From Alphaproteobacteria bacterium (GTDB taxonomy: Bacteria; Planctomycetota; Phycisphaerae; UBA1845), in assembly GCA_028285105.1 (NCBI GenBank), contig JANQQE010000015.1:124001-188000 (forward strand): 64,000 nucleotides of DNA, in the 5' to 3' direction. Positions 36,447 through 46,606 of this stretch are shown here, in pieces (the stretch's first letter is position 1; each line of letters starts with the position of its first letter). The notes beneath the pieces are model-generated. The model searched no databases. It saw only the letters and a list, made by a program, of their open reading frames with translations, and was not told where the DNA came from. Position numbers and translations under genes: made by a program.

Positions 36447-39400
36447 TGCCGCTCAAAGCAGCTTTAATCTGTTCGCCCGTAAATGAAACCATTTTCCGTG
36501 GCGTCAGGAATGCAAGGTGGGCTTTTCGCACGGACAACCCAAAAACCGCTTCTGCCGCCGATGCATAAAGCCCAAGTTGACGCACGTACAATCTTGATCT
36601 CGTTTCCACTTGATCATCGGCAATGCGATCCGTCTTGTAGTCCACAATCTCAAGAGCATCGCCATCGTCGAGGATTCCGTCAACAACCCCACGCACCAGA
36701 ATCCGATCACTCGCATCGGCATCGATGAGTCGATCGAAGTAGTGAAGGGACTCCAACGAGAGAAACATCCACTCTCGGTAGTAGTTGTCTGCGGCTTCTC
36801 GAATCCGCTCGCCCAACGACGTCTCAAATAACCATGCGATTTGCTCGGGTTCGATATGCTCAGCCTGCTCCGAGGTCAGCATGCCTTCCCGCTCCAATCG
36901 CTCGATTTCAATGCGAAGTTCCTGCGAGGATGACGTCTTGTTCAGATCAAGATTCTGCAAAAATGCGTGGACTGCCGTGCCCCGAACCAATGCCGAATCC
37001 GACCCATCCCCGTTCGCGCTTCGTATCGTTGAATCGCGGACAGGCATCCAACCGTCGGCAGACTCGCCAACGACCTCGGCAAATGACTGATCTTTTTCGC
37101 TCGCCGAACGCACAGCCCCAATCGAACATGCCGCCAAATTCGGATACTTGAACTCGAGTCGCCCCAATACCCGTTCCGATTGAGTCGGTTGCTGGCTGAC
37201 GGGCTCCCAATCCGGAAGGGGTTCCAAACGCGCGATCCGATCACAAAGTTCCATCTCTTTCGAATCGTCAGCCGAATCGATCCGCAGGTTTGCGATCGCG
37301 TTGCTGTCATAGGTTGAGACTTCAAACAACTGAGCGCCGGACGGCTGATCGGAAGGCCATCGCACTCGGTAATTCGTGTCATGCGCCAGTGTCGTAAGAA
37401 TCCAATCGAGTGGGCATTTCGCACTGAGGATTGTGATCGGATCGAGCGCACCGGCTGACGTCGATCGGCCCTTACTTTGCAACGCAAGTTTGTCCAGTTT
37501 TGCGGTTCCGACGAGGATGAGTTTTTGCTTTGCGCGGGTGGTCGCGACGTACCACACGCGAAGTTCCTCCGCCAGGGCAGCCTCCTCTGCCGCCGTGGCA
37601 CACAGTTTTTGTAGAGCGGTTGGGTATTCAATCAGTCGTTCCCGCTCGACACGTCGCAGCCCAATCCCCAGATTACGCTCAAACAACACGCGCCCGGATG
37701 CGTCCGTCAGGTTGAACTCACGCGCCGCATCCATGACGATTACAACCGGATATTCGAGCCCCTTCGAATGATGGATCGAGCAAATGCTGACGGCATTGAC
37801 GTCGGCTGCCCTGTCGTCGTTTCCCTCCAACGCCTCGCCGCGGGTTTGCAACTGCTCGATGTATTGCAGGAATCGTCGTAGGCCCTGCCTGCGGAAATCG
37901 CCAAAGCGGCGGGCGCGGTCATGCAAATGCAATAGATTCTTTCGCCGCAGCGCCTCGTCCGTCAATCCGCAGACAAACGACATGTAACCCGTCTCGCGAT
38001 AAATCGACCAAAGGACGTCAGCCAAGGGTTGCTCATAAAGCTGCTGACGATACCGTTTGACCTTCGCCAACACGCCCGACACTTTCTCGCGCAGATTCAA
38101 ATCCCTGCCAAGTTTTGCGTACCGCACGACCGCTTCGTGAAACGCGACTCGTCGATCCGTCGTTCGAATTGCGACCAGTTCGTCTTCCGTCAATCGAATG
38201 CCAAGAATTCCGCTGCGCAAGACCGCCGCCAGCGGGATGTCCTGACGAACGTTGTCGATGATTGACAACAGCGCCAGCGTCTCGCGGATTTCCAATCGGT
38301 CAAATGCGTCGGGCGGTTTCTGCGCCCAGCACGGGATGCCCATCCGCTCAAAGACCGCTGCGACGGCGCGCGCGGTATGCTTTGCCGACCGAAGCAAAAC
38401 GCAAAAGTCCGAAAAGCACAGAGGCCGTTCATCGTCGCCATTGTCAACGCGAAGGTCACGACCCAAGAGTTCTTGAATCCGGCCTCCTACCAGCCGCGCC
38501 TCCCGTTCAATCACGCTCCAATGCTCCGGATCGTCCCAATCGACAAATTCCGAATCGCCGCCCTCGTCGTCGGTTTCGGTTCCAATCTCGCGTTCCAGAA
38601 TGTGCAGTTCGATCGGTTCACCGCGAGCGTTCGCATCCGGCGATTTGAGGCGGGCGGCATGATCGTATTCGATTCCGCCGCATGCCGCCGACATCAACGC
38701 GCCAAAAAGAAGGTTAACGCCCTCGAGAATCGTTTTTGTGCTGCGATAGTTTTGTTGCAAGTCGATCCGCTCGCCCAACTTCGGGTCATCGATCAGCTTC
38801 TGCGAACGCTTTAAGAACATATTCGGCTCAGCCAGTCGAAACCGATAGATGCTTTGCTTGACGTCACCGACCGTAAAGAGATTTCCGTGAGAATCTTCGG
38901 TTGCGAAGCGGCTGACCAACGACAGGATTTTGGCCTGTAGCGGGTTGATGTCTTGAAACTCGTCCACCAGAACATGCGCGAATCGCCCGCGCAGTTGCGT
39001 AACGACGGGGTTTTCGGATTCTCCGTCAAGCTTTGTGGTCAGAAGTTCGTACGAAATTCGTTCAAGGTCCGAGAAATCCATGACACCGATTGCGCGTTTC
39101 GACGATTGATACTGTTGGCGGTATCGGCGCACGAGTTCAATCAAGGTCGCAACGTACGGTTGCGTGTCGATCATGCCTTGTCGCAATTCGTCTGTGGTAA
39201 ACTGACAGAAGCGAGACTTGAGTCGTTTTGTGAACAGCCGCTCCTTGACAAACTTAAACGCATCGCTGCCCTGATCTTTGGCGTCTTTTTCATCGGGGGC
39301 TGCATCTTTGGCGGTTATCGGTACCCCCTTGCTGCTTAGGGCATACGCATCGATTTCGTCGCGAATCGAGTCGAAACTCGCGACGCTGCTCAATGCAGCG

Positions 39401-40185
39401 CCCCACGTGTCCAGTTGCTCCTGATACGCAACGATCTTCTCACGGTAAAAGGCGCATGCCCGCCATTCGGTTGGCAGATCGGCGACCATGGCTTGACAAA
39501 GAGACCACTGCCGCCGCAATTCGTTTCGCAGCGAACCTGTGATTTGCGCAACGACACCATTCACACGCGCATCCGAAAAGTCTCCGGCATGGTCCAGCCA
39601 CGCATCGGGATCTGGAATGCTCTCCAGGAATTGGGCGACATCCAATACGAACTGTTTGATCGCCTTATCGGACCCCAGCCCGTAGTCTTCGATCAATTCA
39701 TCGAACCCCGGAACCGGGTCGTCGTTGTTCGCGTACTCCCGCTCAAAGACTGCGTCGATGCTTTCCAATCGCAGTAGCTTACCTTCGTCTTCGCCCAGCA
39801 TTGGCGCGATCACATCGACACCGGCTCGATTAAACCACCGGCGAACAATCGTCATACAAAACGCATGGATCGTCGAGATTTGAGCGGTGTCCACAAGTTC
39901 CACTTGTGCAAGCAGTCGCACATCTTGCGGTGCCTGCACAGCTCTTTGTCTTAAAGAATGATGAATGCGTGAACGCATCTCCGCGGCGGCTGCATCCGTG
40001 AACGTCAACACGAGAAGTTCGTCCACATTGCACCGATATGGCGAGGGGGCTTTTGTGACGAGATAAGCACATCGCTCAGCCAAGACAGCAGTCTTCCCCG
40101 AACCTGCCGCCGCCGAAACGAGTACATCGCGATCGACGGTCTCGATTGCACGGAGTTGATCGGATGTCCAATGAAACTCCGGCAT
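36439..40185 (-). CDS. addA: ATP-dependent helicase/nuclease subunit A (AddA-like)
   Basis: The 1248-residue UvrD-family protein carries the N-terminal Walker A motif SAAAGSGKTAVLAERC (K31), the motif II region VDEFQDINPLQ, GDVKQSIYRFRLAEP, and SICSIHHSKGLEYPVVIV. Its C-terminal RecB-type nuclease has VRGVVDGI, LEIVDYKTD and RQLGLYA, so the D/D/K catalytic set is present. AddA unwinds 3'-5' from double-strand ends and cuts one strand within AddAB, feeding RecA repair. Its ATG directly follows the stop of addB (TAG-ATG), implying coupled translation. Confidence 0.93.
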   Translation of the reverse strand: MPEFHWTSDQLRAIETVDRDVLVSAAAGSGKTAVLAERCAYLVTKAPSPYRCNVDELLVLTFTDAAAAEMRSRIHHSLRQRAVQAPQDVRLLAQVELVDTAQISTIHAFCMTIVRRWFNRAGVDVIAPMLGEDEGKLLRLESIDAVFEREYANNDDPVPGFDELIEDYGLGSDKAIKQFVLDVAQFLESIPDPDAWLDHAGDFSDARVNGVVAQITGSLRNELRRQWSLCQAMVADLPTEWRACAFYREKIVAYQEQLDTWGAALSSVASFDSIRDEIDAYALSSKGVPITAKDAAPDEKDAKDQGSDAFKFVKERLFTKRLKSRFCQFTTDELRQGMIDTQPYVATLIELVRRYRQQYQSSKRAIGVMDFSDLERISYELLTTKLDGESENPVVTQLRGRFAHVLVDEFQDINPLQAKILSLVSRFATEDSHGNLFTVGDVKQSIYRFRLAEPNMFLKRSQKLIDDPKLGERIDLQQNYRSTKTILEGVNLLFGALMSAACGGIEYDHAARLKSPDANARGEPIELHILEREIGTETDDEGGDSEFVDWDDPEHWSVIEREARLVGGRIQELLGRDLRVDNGDDERPLCFSDFCVLLRSAKHTARAVAAVFERMGIPCWAQKPPDAFDRLEIRETLALLSIIDNVRQDIPLAAVLRSGILGIRLTEDELVAIRTTDRRVAFHEAVVRYAKLGRDLNLREKVSGVLAKVKRYRQQLYEQPLADVLWSIYRETGYMSFVCGLTDEALRRKNLLHLHDRARRFGDFRRQGLRRFLQYIEQLQTRGEALEGNDDRAADVNAVSICSIHHSKGLEYPVVIVMDAAREFNLTDASGRVLFERNLGIGLRRVERERLIEYPTALQKLCATAAEEAALAEELRVWYVATTRAKQKLILVGTAKLDKLALQSKGRSTSAGALDPITILSAKCPLDWILTTLAHDTNYRVRWPSDQPSGAQLFEVSTYDSNAIANLRIDSADDSKEMELCDRIARLEPLPDWEPVSQQPTQSERVLGRLEFKYPNLAACSIGAVRSASEKDQSFAEVVGESADGWMPVRDSTIRSANGDGSDSALVRGTAVHAFLQNLDLNKTSSSQELRIEIERLEREGMLTSEQAEHIEPEQIAWLFETSLGERIREAADNYYREWMFLSLESLHYFDRLIDADASDRILVRGVVDGILDDGDALEIVDYKTDRIADDQVETRSRLYVRQLGLYASAAEAVFGLSVRKAHLAFLTPRKMVSFTGEQIKAALSGSE

Positions 40186-43100
40186 CTATTCACGCACCTC
40201 AAGTTGCTTGAACACCTGAGACTTCTTCGATCGTTTCAAATAGCGGACAGGATCCTGGCCGAACTCGAACCGACACACTGCGCGAAAATCGCACCACGAA
40301 CACGGCGAGTCCGTCCCCTTTCGATATGGCGACACCGTAATGGTACCGTCAAGTACGCGATCGGATAACTCGCCAAGCATGCGGCGCGTGTGATCCAATA
40401 GCATGTTGAATTCATGGGATGTCGCACCGTCGCTCGTATCGACATTGCCATGCGACCCATCGGCTTTTCGGTACACTTGGAATCGATCGGACCATCGAGA
40501 CGTCGGGCCTTCTTTCTCCAAAAATTCGATTCGATCAAAGTCAACGATTCCGCGCGGTTTTGGCGCTGGCGGTATCCCATCGTCAAGTGCTAAGCTTGGA
40601 TGCTCGACCAGCTTGTAGCGATGTAGCAGGCTGACGTAGAACGCGCCCATCGGTTTGACCGGCTTGCCTGCCATCGACGGGCCATGTTCCGCCAGCACCA
40701 GCAGATATCCAAGTAACTGAAGCGACAGACCATGCTGCACGCTCGATATTTCGAGGCGCTTGTCTGCCGATCGTTTGTAATCCACAACAACCGCCGCAAA
40801 CTCGTCAGCCACCGCTGCAAGATCGACACGATCAATCACACCGCGCAATCGCACCAGACGACCTTTGGGTGTGTTGATTTCCAAGGGTGGCAGACTTGTC
40901 GGGTCATTCGAGAATCCAAACTTTTTTTCCGTGGAGCGCGGAGCGAAATCCCCTGAAGAACTGGCTTGCTGCTGGGCTTTGATGATCGGGGCAAGATCGG
41001 TCGAACTGCGATTCAACAAATATTCGTCGCGCGCGGAGTTGAATCTACCCACTGCCGTCCATTCATTCGACAGGCGCTTGACGATCGTATCCAGTCGCGC
41101 GCGCACTTCGTTTCCGTCGATCTTCGCAAACGCTTCATTTCGTTCGACAGAATCGTTAATGAATTCTTCAAGGACGGCATGCTGAACAGTACCAAGATCC
41201 GTCACCTTCAAACTCGCATCGCGCCTTTCCTGTAGCTTCAAATCGTATTTGGCAAAACGCTGAAACGGACACCGAGCCACCGCTTCCAGTTCCGAAACGC
41301 TCGTCGTCCAATTTGGACGGATTAAAGCTCGTACAGACTGTTCGTCCAATCTGGCAGCGTTATTGTTCGCGAATGCAGAGACCGCAGCCCAAATCCTTCG
41401 ATCATTCGCATGCGTCGAACGGGCCAGCGAGTACAGATCGTTCCACTCGGTGCGCGAAGCAACATCATCGTGTTCCAGTTTGGGTCGATGGCGCATCTCG
41501 AATGCGATGGCTGTCGCCAAATCTTCAATGTTTAGAATCGACCACATGGCTCGGTTTGAGATTGAACTGCCATATTGGCGAACTTGCACATTCGGAAGCA
41601 ATTCGATCAGCTCTTCAACGAATGACGATGGGCGCAACGCCTTACCGTCTACATCTGCGTTTGAATAAGTCAGGAGGAGTTTCTGTGAAGGACGCGTCAG
41701 TGCGACATACACCAGGAGTTTTTCATCAAGAATGGATTGCTTTCTAGTGACACCGAGCGTCAGTCCGCATCGATCGAGCGCCTCGCGGTCATCGTCGTTG
41801 ACGATCGCATCTTCACTGGCGATTTGCGGGAAAGTACCTTCATTGAAACCCAGAAGAATGACAGCTTTTAATTCCGGATGCCGACTTCGTTCGATCGATC
41901 CGACCAGCACCTGATCAACGGTAGGCGGAACAAGCCCAAGTGTCAGTTGGGACAAACCGGCTTCTATGACTGCACGAAGTTCGGCAATCGTAAAGGCCTG
42001 ATCGCCAAGTACGTGCTCGAATTCGTCCAAAAACGATTCGATCTCCACCCAAATCTGACGATGCTCTGCGGCTTGGGCAACGCGTCCATCCTCGTCAGCA
42101 CGAATCGCCCACGCTTCGACTTTTTCAGCCAGGCGTTTGTTGGTCAGAACTTTGCGAATGGCATCGATCCACGAAATTCCAGTCAACGAATCGCGCGGTT
42201 CGACCAACGGTTCAAATCCATCAAGCAGCGTTCGGCGAGTTATATTGACGCGACGCAGAACCGCTACGTCATGTTCATCTGCATCCCGTTTGGTCTCGCC
42301 GCGAGCGTCGAATGACCAATCCGTTTCGCACCACCGTTCGCGTCCCGAGATGCCGCAAGCAAGAACGTAGTTTTCAAGTTCATCGCCTTGCTCATCGTCA
42401 AGACCCGTCAGCCCCGACTTGATCAGGAGCCTCACAGACTCAACGGAAAAATCGTTGGCGGCAACCGCAAGGAGCGCCCGCACGAACTCCACAGCCGCAT
42501 GGTGGGTGATGGTCCTGCGCCGATCGATGAAGTAAGGAATGCCGCGATCCGTCAATGCCGATGCCAGCAGATCATGATACGGATCAAGGTTGCGAACGAT
42601 GATGGCGATGTCGCGATATCGGTAGCCTTTGTTTACTTTGGAAACGAGGCTGCACACCTGCGCGACCGCAAACTCCACTTCGGATCGTTGGTCGGCAAGT
42701 CCGGCGATATGAATATCCTCGCTGCCTAGTGATTCGTCAGAAAATGCACGCCTAGTACAAATCGCCTTCTCCAAGGCAGCAAGATCGCGCGAAGCTCGAA
42801 ATCGACGGGGCAACTCGGCGGACAGCAATCTCGGGTCCTCAATTTCTACGCCATGCGAATCGAAGGAACGTTTCAATCGTGCGTAAGTGCGAACGGGCTT
42901 CGCGAACATTCCAAAATCAGTGGCGGGTGCAGTTGCAGCGAGTTCGGCAGCGTCCATCAGCAGTGTGATCTCGAGGTTTGCAGCTTGCTCAGCCAGGCTT
43001 ATCAGAAGTTTAATTTGCGACCCGGTGAACCCCGCGAACCCATCCACCCAAATGCTCGCACCAGCAAAAAGAGGTTGCCGCAACAAGTGTTCGCCTGCGA

Positions 43101-43650
43101 TCTCCAGGTACTGCGTTGGATCGCAGTAGCGGTCACCCAGAAACCCAAGGTACGCCTGGTAGATTGCACTCAGGTCGGCAAACTTCGCTTGACGCTGCGG
43201 ATCGTCGCCCAACTCCGCCGAAATTCGGGCAAGGTCCGAAGGCTCGATTGCCTCCTCGATAAACTCGCCAAGCGTACGCCCGATCCGTTCAAAAAAGTTG
43301 GAAAACCTCTCTACTCGCCGATAGTACCGCAGGCCCGATCCCAATTTTCCCGTGATGCGTCTGAGAACCATGCTTCGAGCAGTTGCAGAAAGCGATTCTC
43401 TTTTCTGATGGATCGTTCCAATCAGGATGCGCTGGGCAAGTCGGGTAAAGCTCAAAACCTGCGCGCGTGCAACCGCACGGATGGGTGGAGCAAGCAGCAA
43501 CCGTTCCATCTGCATGCTGGCCTGTTCGGGAACCAGCATCACCAATGGCGGACCATTGACCGGCGACGATTGAATGTGTTCGCGGATGGAGGTCAGACAG
43601 TGGTGTGTCTTACCAGTTCCAGCCCGACCAATGACGAAGCGTACGGACAT
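40186..43650 (-). CDS. addB: ATP-dependent nuclease subunit B (AddB-like)
   Basis: The 1154-residue protein starts with a Walker A motif (FVIGRAGTGKTHHC, residues 8-15). It has a degenerate helicase body and a C-terminal nuclease with RLRGVIDRVDL, VVVDYKRS and LQLLGYL. Four cysteines, one in VARCPFQRFAKY and three in PCSWCDFRAVC, match the iron-sulfur staple that holds the AddB nuclease domain. It pairs with AddA in double-strand break resection and Chi recognition; any Chi sequence is unknown. The cytoplasmic repair role is secure from family and context. Confidence 0.92.
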   Translation of the reverse strand: MSVRFVIGRAGTGKTHHCLTSIREHIQSSPVNGPPLVMLVPEQASMQMERLLLAPPIRAVARAQVLSFTRLAQRILIGTIHQKRESLSATARSMVLRRITGKLGSGLRYYRRVERFSNFFERIGRTLGEFIEEAIEPSDLARISAELGDDPQRQAKFADLSAIYQAYLGFLGDRYCDPTQYLEIAGEHLLRQPLFAGASIWVDGFAGFTGSQIKLLISLAEQAANLEITLLMDAAELAATAPATDFGMFAKPVRTYARLKRSFDSHGVEIEDPRLLSAELPRRFRASRDLAALEKAICTRRAFSDESLGSEDIHIAGLADQRSEVEFAVAQVCSLVSKVNKGYRYRDIAIIVRNLDPYHDLLASALTDRGIPYFIDRRRTITHHAAVEFVRALLAVAANDFSVESVRLLIKSGLTGLDDEQGDELENYVLACGISGRERWCETDWSFDARGETKRDADEHDVAVLRRVNITRRTLLDGFEPLVEPRDSLTGISWIDAIRKVLTNKRLAEKVEAWAIRADEDGRVAQAAEHRQIWVEIESFLDEFEHVLGDQAFTIAELRAVIEAGLSQLTLGLVPPTVDQVLVGSIERSRHPELKAVILLGFNEGTFPQIASEDAIVNDDDREALDRCGLTLGVTRKQSILDEKLLVYVALTRPSQKLLLTYSNADVDGKALRPSSFVEELIELLPNVQVRQYGSSISNRAMWSILNIEDLATAIAFEMRHRPKLEHDDVASRTEWNDLYSLARSTHANDRRIWAAVSAFANNNAARLDEQSVRALIRPNWTTSVSELEAVARCPFQRFAKYDLKLQERRDASLKVTDLGTVQHAVLEEFINDSVERNEAFAKIDGNEVRARLDTIVKRLSNEWTAVGRFNSARDEYLLNRSSTDLAPIIKAQQQASSSGDFAPRSTEKKFGFSNDPTSLPPLEINTPKGRLVRLRGVIDRVDLAAVADEFAAVVVDYKRSADKRLEISSVQHGLSLQLLGYLLVLAEHGPSMAGKPVKPMGAFYVSLLHRYKLVEHPSLALDDGIPPAPKPRGIVDFDRIEFLEKEGPTSRWSDRFQVYRKADGSHGNVDTSDGATSHEFNMLLDHTRRMLGELSDRVLDGTITVSPYRKGTDSPCSWCDFRAVCRFEFGQDPVRYLKRSKKSQVFKQLEVRE

Positions 43651-43693
43651 GACCGACTTCTATCCCGCAAGCCGGTTGCGGTCAAGGTGGCTT

Positions 43694-44098
43694 CTAGTCG
43701 AGTTCATCTTCGCGGCGGGCGGCTTCTCGTTGCAGCCAGAATGATCGCCATGCCGTTCGCGATTTTCGCCATGTGCCTCCGACAAGAAACACCGTCATCA
43801 CGAAGAACGGAAGGCCCCAAAGAAGGAACCAAGGAGCCTTGTTGGTGATTGCCATGGCAATCATCCCGGCGCTGACACCGCCTGAAAACAAGGTGATCAG
43901 AAAATCGCCAATCGGCCAATGCACGATCTCTGGTTCAAGAATTCCGCGCCGACTTCCGCCTCGGGCATCATATTGCTGTCCGCACTCCGGACACCGCCCG
44001 ATCATTGGGCGGGTCATTAAGTTGTAGCAACATTCTGAGCAGAACAGGGCACGATCAATCCCCTTCGCCTGAAAAATTTCCTGGCCAACCTTTGCCAT
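43694..44098 (-). CDS. small zinc-ribbon membrane protein
   Basis: The 134-residue protein has an N-terminal zinc-ribbon-like motif (CSECCYNL...GRCPECGQQYD). Two hydrophobic helices follow (FLITLFSGGVSAGMIAMAI and FLLWGLPFFVMTVFLVGG), and then a basic tail. Such short 'CxxCxYNL..CPECG' proteins are common in planctomycetes, but no function is assigned. It begins 8 bases after the preceding gene's stop and lies 43 bases before addB, so it is part of the same transcript. Confidence 0.6.
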   Translation of the reverse strand: MAKVGQEIFQAKGIDRALFCSECCYNLMTRPMIGRCPECGQQYDARGGSRRGILEPEIVHWPIGDFLITLFSGGVSAGMIAMAITNKAPWFLLWGLPFFVMTVFLVGGTWRKSRTAWRSFWLQREAARREDELD

Positions 44099-44106
44099 CT
44101 GCTGCC

Positions 44107-45267
44107 CTATTCGCCCGGATCGGCTGGGCGAACATCTTCGCCTTCGGAATTCGCATCTTCATTCTCATCGGTATCCGTCGGCGCGTCTTCGCTGACGTTG
44201 GAAGTCACCTCATTCGAATCAGCCCGTTCGCGCTTTGGTGGTTCATTTAGGCGGGCAATTGTTTTGTCGAGATCGACAAACTCGGGAGCGGCAAATTCCA
44301 TCGCCAGCATCTGCACCACGCCATCGCCCGGATCGTGCGACACATCCAACGTTTCGATCATTTGCGACAACCACGTTGCTCGATCCAATTCGCCTTCATC
44401 CATCAATTTTTTGCGCCACGCGCGAACGAATTGTCGGCGGACGAATGCGACCGCGCCCTGCGCTTCTGCACTTTTTTTGCCATCGGCGATACTGTACCCC
44501 ACGTTTTGCTCAAGATTTAACAGCAGCGTCACGCCAGCCGCATAGGTCTGATCCTTCTCAACCAGAGTTTTGCATTGCATCAAGCGTGCATACAAGCTCA
44601 CCCCATGCGGCGGTTTGACATGAACGAGTGTGCGTGGCCACAGCTCCAACGCCCCTTTCAATCGACCGCGCTGCGTATAGGCATAGCCCTGCCACAGTTG
44701 AGCGGCTGCTACAATGTCCTTGCGGTCCTCGATAAGAAGCAGTGAAAGACGATTGGCTGCTTCCCGCAGGGATTCGTCCCGGGTTTCCTTTGACGAGTTG
44801 TCTTCCGCCCACAGGGAATTGAAAACATCGAAGAATATGCCAATCCCAATCAGGTCTTTCGCTCGCTTGGAATCGTGGGCATTCGGCAATTCGTCCGACT
44901 TCACAATCTTCGCCCAAAGATCTTCCGCCTTTTTAATCTCATCCTTTGCGGCATCCAGCGCATCTTCGATGACCTTCTTGTCGTCCTCGCTTTCGATCCC
45001 TAGCAGAATCCGCGAAACGGGTGCGGAAATCCGCCGACTCAACAGCCAATTGGCCGCCGTCAGCCTCACGTCAAATTCTTCAAATTCACTTTGCGCAGTC
45101 GCCGCCCGTTTCTGCCATTGTTCCACCAGCGATGCGTCGGACTGAACGGGGTTTTTCGTTGCAAGAACCCATCGAACGATCCGCGGCGAATCGGAACTGC
45201 CATCTGGATCAGGTGCCAGAATTAACGCCGCAAGGCCCATCGCACAGGCATATAAGGGGTGAATCAT
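44107..45267 (-). CDS. probably exported, helix-rich protein of unknown function
   Basis: The 386-residue protein starts with a short hydrophobic N-terminus (YACAMGLAALILAPDPDG) that may be a signal peptide. The body is helix-rich with TPR-like regularity (LWQGYAYTQRGRLKGALELW). The last 40 residues are very acidic (DTDENEDANSEGEDV). No family is recognised. It is the first gene of the minus-strand string that runs to putA. Its charged tail and helical repeats suggest a scaffold in the envelope, but this is a guess. Confidence 0.55.
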   Translation of the reverse strand: MIHPLYACAMGLAALILAPDPDGSSDSPRIVRWVLATKNPVQSDASLVEQWQKRAATAQSEFEEFDVRLTAANWLLSRRISAPVSRILLGIESEDDKKVIEDALDAAKDEIKKAEDLWAKIVKSDELPNAHDSKRAKDLIGIGIFFDVFNSLWAEDNSSKETRDESLREAANRLSLLLIEDRKDIVAAAQLWQGYAYTQRGRLKGALELWPRTLVHVKPPHGVSLYARLMQCKTLVEKDQTYAAGVTLLLNLEQNVGYSIADGKKSAEAQGAVAFVRRQFVRAWRKKLMDEGELDRATWLSQMIETLDVSHDPGDGVVQMLAMEFAAPEFVDLDKTIARLNEPPKRERADSNEVTSNVSEDAPTDTDENEDANSEGEDVRPADPGE

Positions 45268-45564
45268 TCAAGACCGCCTTTGATTTCAAGATTCTTTGAG
45301 TCCGTCAAACGCGAAAGTCATCCGTCCATTGATATCGGCTACCCGATCTTGCAGACGTTCACATTCACCAAATTCAGCTTAGACAGCGGTTTGACAATCG
45401 TCCATCGCAATGACCAACCGAGATTCCCTGGAGTTGCCGGTGAGCCGGCCGATCACTCGTTGACTCGCCCGAATCGAACTACTAAAATATTTCGTTGTAA
45501 GATTTTGGCCTTTACCTGTACTCAGAATTAACCATCCTTGGCCAGATATCACCAGCGCTAAAGT
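45268..45564. other. divergent intergenic region
   Basis: This stretch of about 300 bases lies between the first gene of the addB-addA-putA string and the first gene of the VWA/ExbBD operon, so it should hold two outward promoters. It is AT-rich around 45480-45535 (TAAAATATTTCG, GAATTAACC), but I cannot pick out well-spaced -35/-10 pairs. No RNA gene is seen. Confidence 0.45.
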
Positions 45565-46599
45565 ATGGGTGTCGATTTCACTATTACTTCATTGGACGCT
45601 GTTTCGAGTATCTTTAAGCAAGATATGACTGACACGCCAGCCAACATCAAGATTGTCGGCGAACACGAACCGCTTTCACGCGGCGCCATCGCCAAAGACC
45701 CGGTTCTAGGTCGAACCGACGCTGCGCTCATCTGGGCCTGGGCTGCTTCACTCGGCGTCCATCTGATTCTCTTCACGATCATGATCGCGCTACCCTGGAT
45801 CAGAGAGTCCATGGGTGGAACGAAATCGCCCGTCGTCGCCACCACCGATCTGCATGACGCGCCCAAGCGGGTGAAATTTGCAATGTCACCGGTGGAATCG
45901 CCGTTCTCGAAAATGCAGCGGAATCAGAACAAGCCGTCACGCATTTCACCAGACCAGCAAGGAACGCTCCGCGAACTATCGTCAACGAACAAATCCGATT
46001 TGTCGATTGTCGGTATCGGAACGGGCGGCGGTGAGTTTTCCAAGTATGGATTGAACATGGGTGACGGACAAGCCGGTCCGCAATTCTTCGGACTTGGCGG
46101 AGAAGCCCGCAGCGCCCGGCGCATCATTTACGTCGTCGATCGCTCCGGTTCGATGATCGGCGTGTTCGAAGACCTTCGAAAGGAACTCAAACGCTCCATC
46201 GACGGACTACGCAAGAGTCAGAAATACCACGTCATTTTCTATAGCACCGATCCACCCATCGAATCGCCGCCAAGCCGTCTGGTCAACGCCATTCGCGCGA
46301 GCAAAACCCGCACGTTCGATTTTATCGATCAGGTCACACCGGAAGGCATGACCCAACCGATCGAAGCGATGCGCCGGGCATTTCGACTGAAACCCGATTT
46401 GATATATTTCTTAAGCGACGGCGACATACCCGAAGCCGAACTGCTCAAGGAAAGCCTCGCCCAATGGAATCGCGATGAAAGCGTTCGAATCTTTACGATC
46501 GCATACGTCAGCGGGGCAGGCAGAGCCCTGTTGGAACTCATTGCCCGCGAGCACGACGGCAAATTCCGCTTTGTCTCGGAATATGAATTGGACGGTTAG
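45565..46599 (+). CDS. membrane-anchored VWA-domain protein of an ExbB/ExbD operon
   Basis: A cytoplasmic N-terminus of about 50 residues precedes one membrane helix (55-77, LIWAWAASLGVHLILFTIMI). A disordered periplasmic linker leads to a VWA domain from about residue 185. The MIDAS opening YVVDRSGSM (D192, S194, S196) and LSDGDIPEAEL are intact. The topology, short inside, one helix, then a long periplasmic part, is that of TonB/TolA, so this protein may be the element driven by the ExbB/ExbD motor encoded downstream (inference). The start may instead be ATG 45625; neither has a clear ribosome site. Confidence 0.75.
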   Translation: MGVDFTITSLDAVSSIFKQDMTDTPANIKIVGEHEPLSRGAIAKDPVLGRTDAALIWAWAASLGVHLILFTIMIALPWIRESMGGTKSPVVATTDLHDAPKRVKFAMSPVESPFSKMQRNQNKPSRISPDQQGTLRELSSTNKSDLSIVGIGTGGGEFSKYGLNMGDGQAGPQFFGLGGEARSARRIIYVVDRSGSMIGVFEDLRKELKRSIDGLRKSQKYHVIFYSTDPPIESPPSRLVNAIRASKTRTFDFIDQVTPEGMTQPIEAMRRAFRLKPDLIYFLSDGDIPEAELLKESLAQWNRDESVRIFTIAYVSGAGRALLELIAREHDGKFRFVSEYELDG

Positions 46600-46606
46600 T
46601 TTGCGA

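Noticed and set aside
42853..43848. 331-codon plus-strand frame opposite the addB 5' end
   Set aside because: AddB on the other strand has Walker A and is continuous with addA. The frame also spans the addB start and the next gene, which no real gene would do here.
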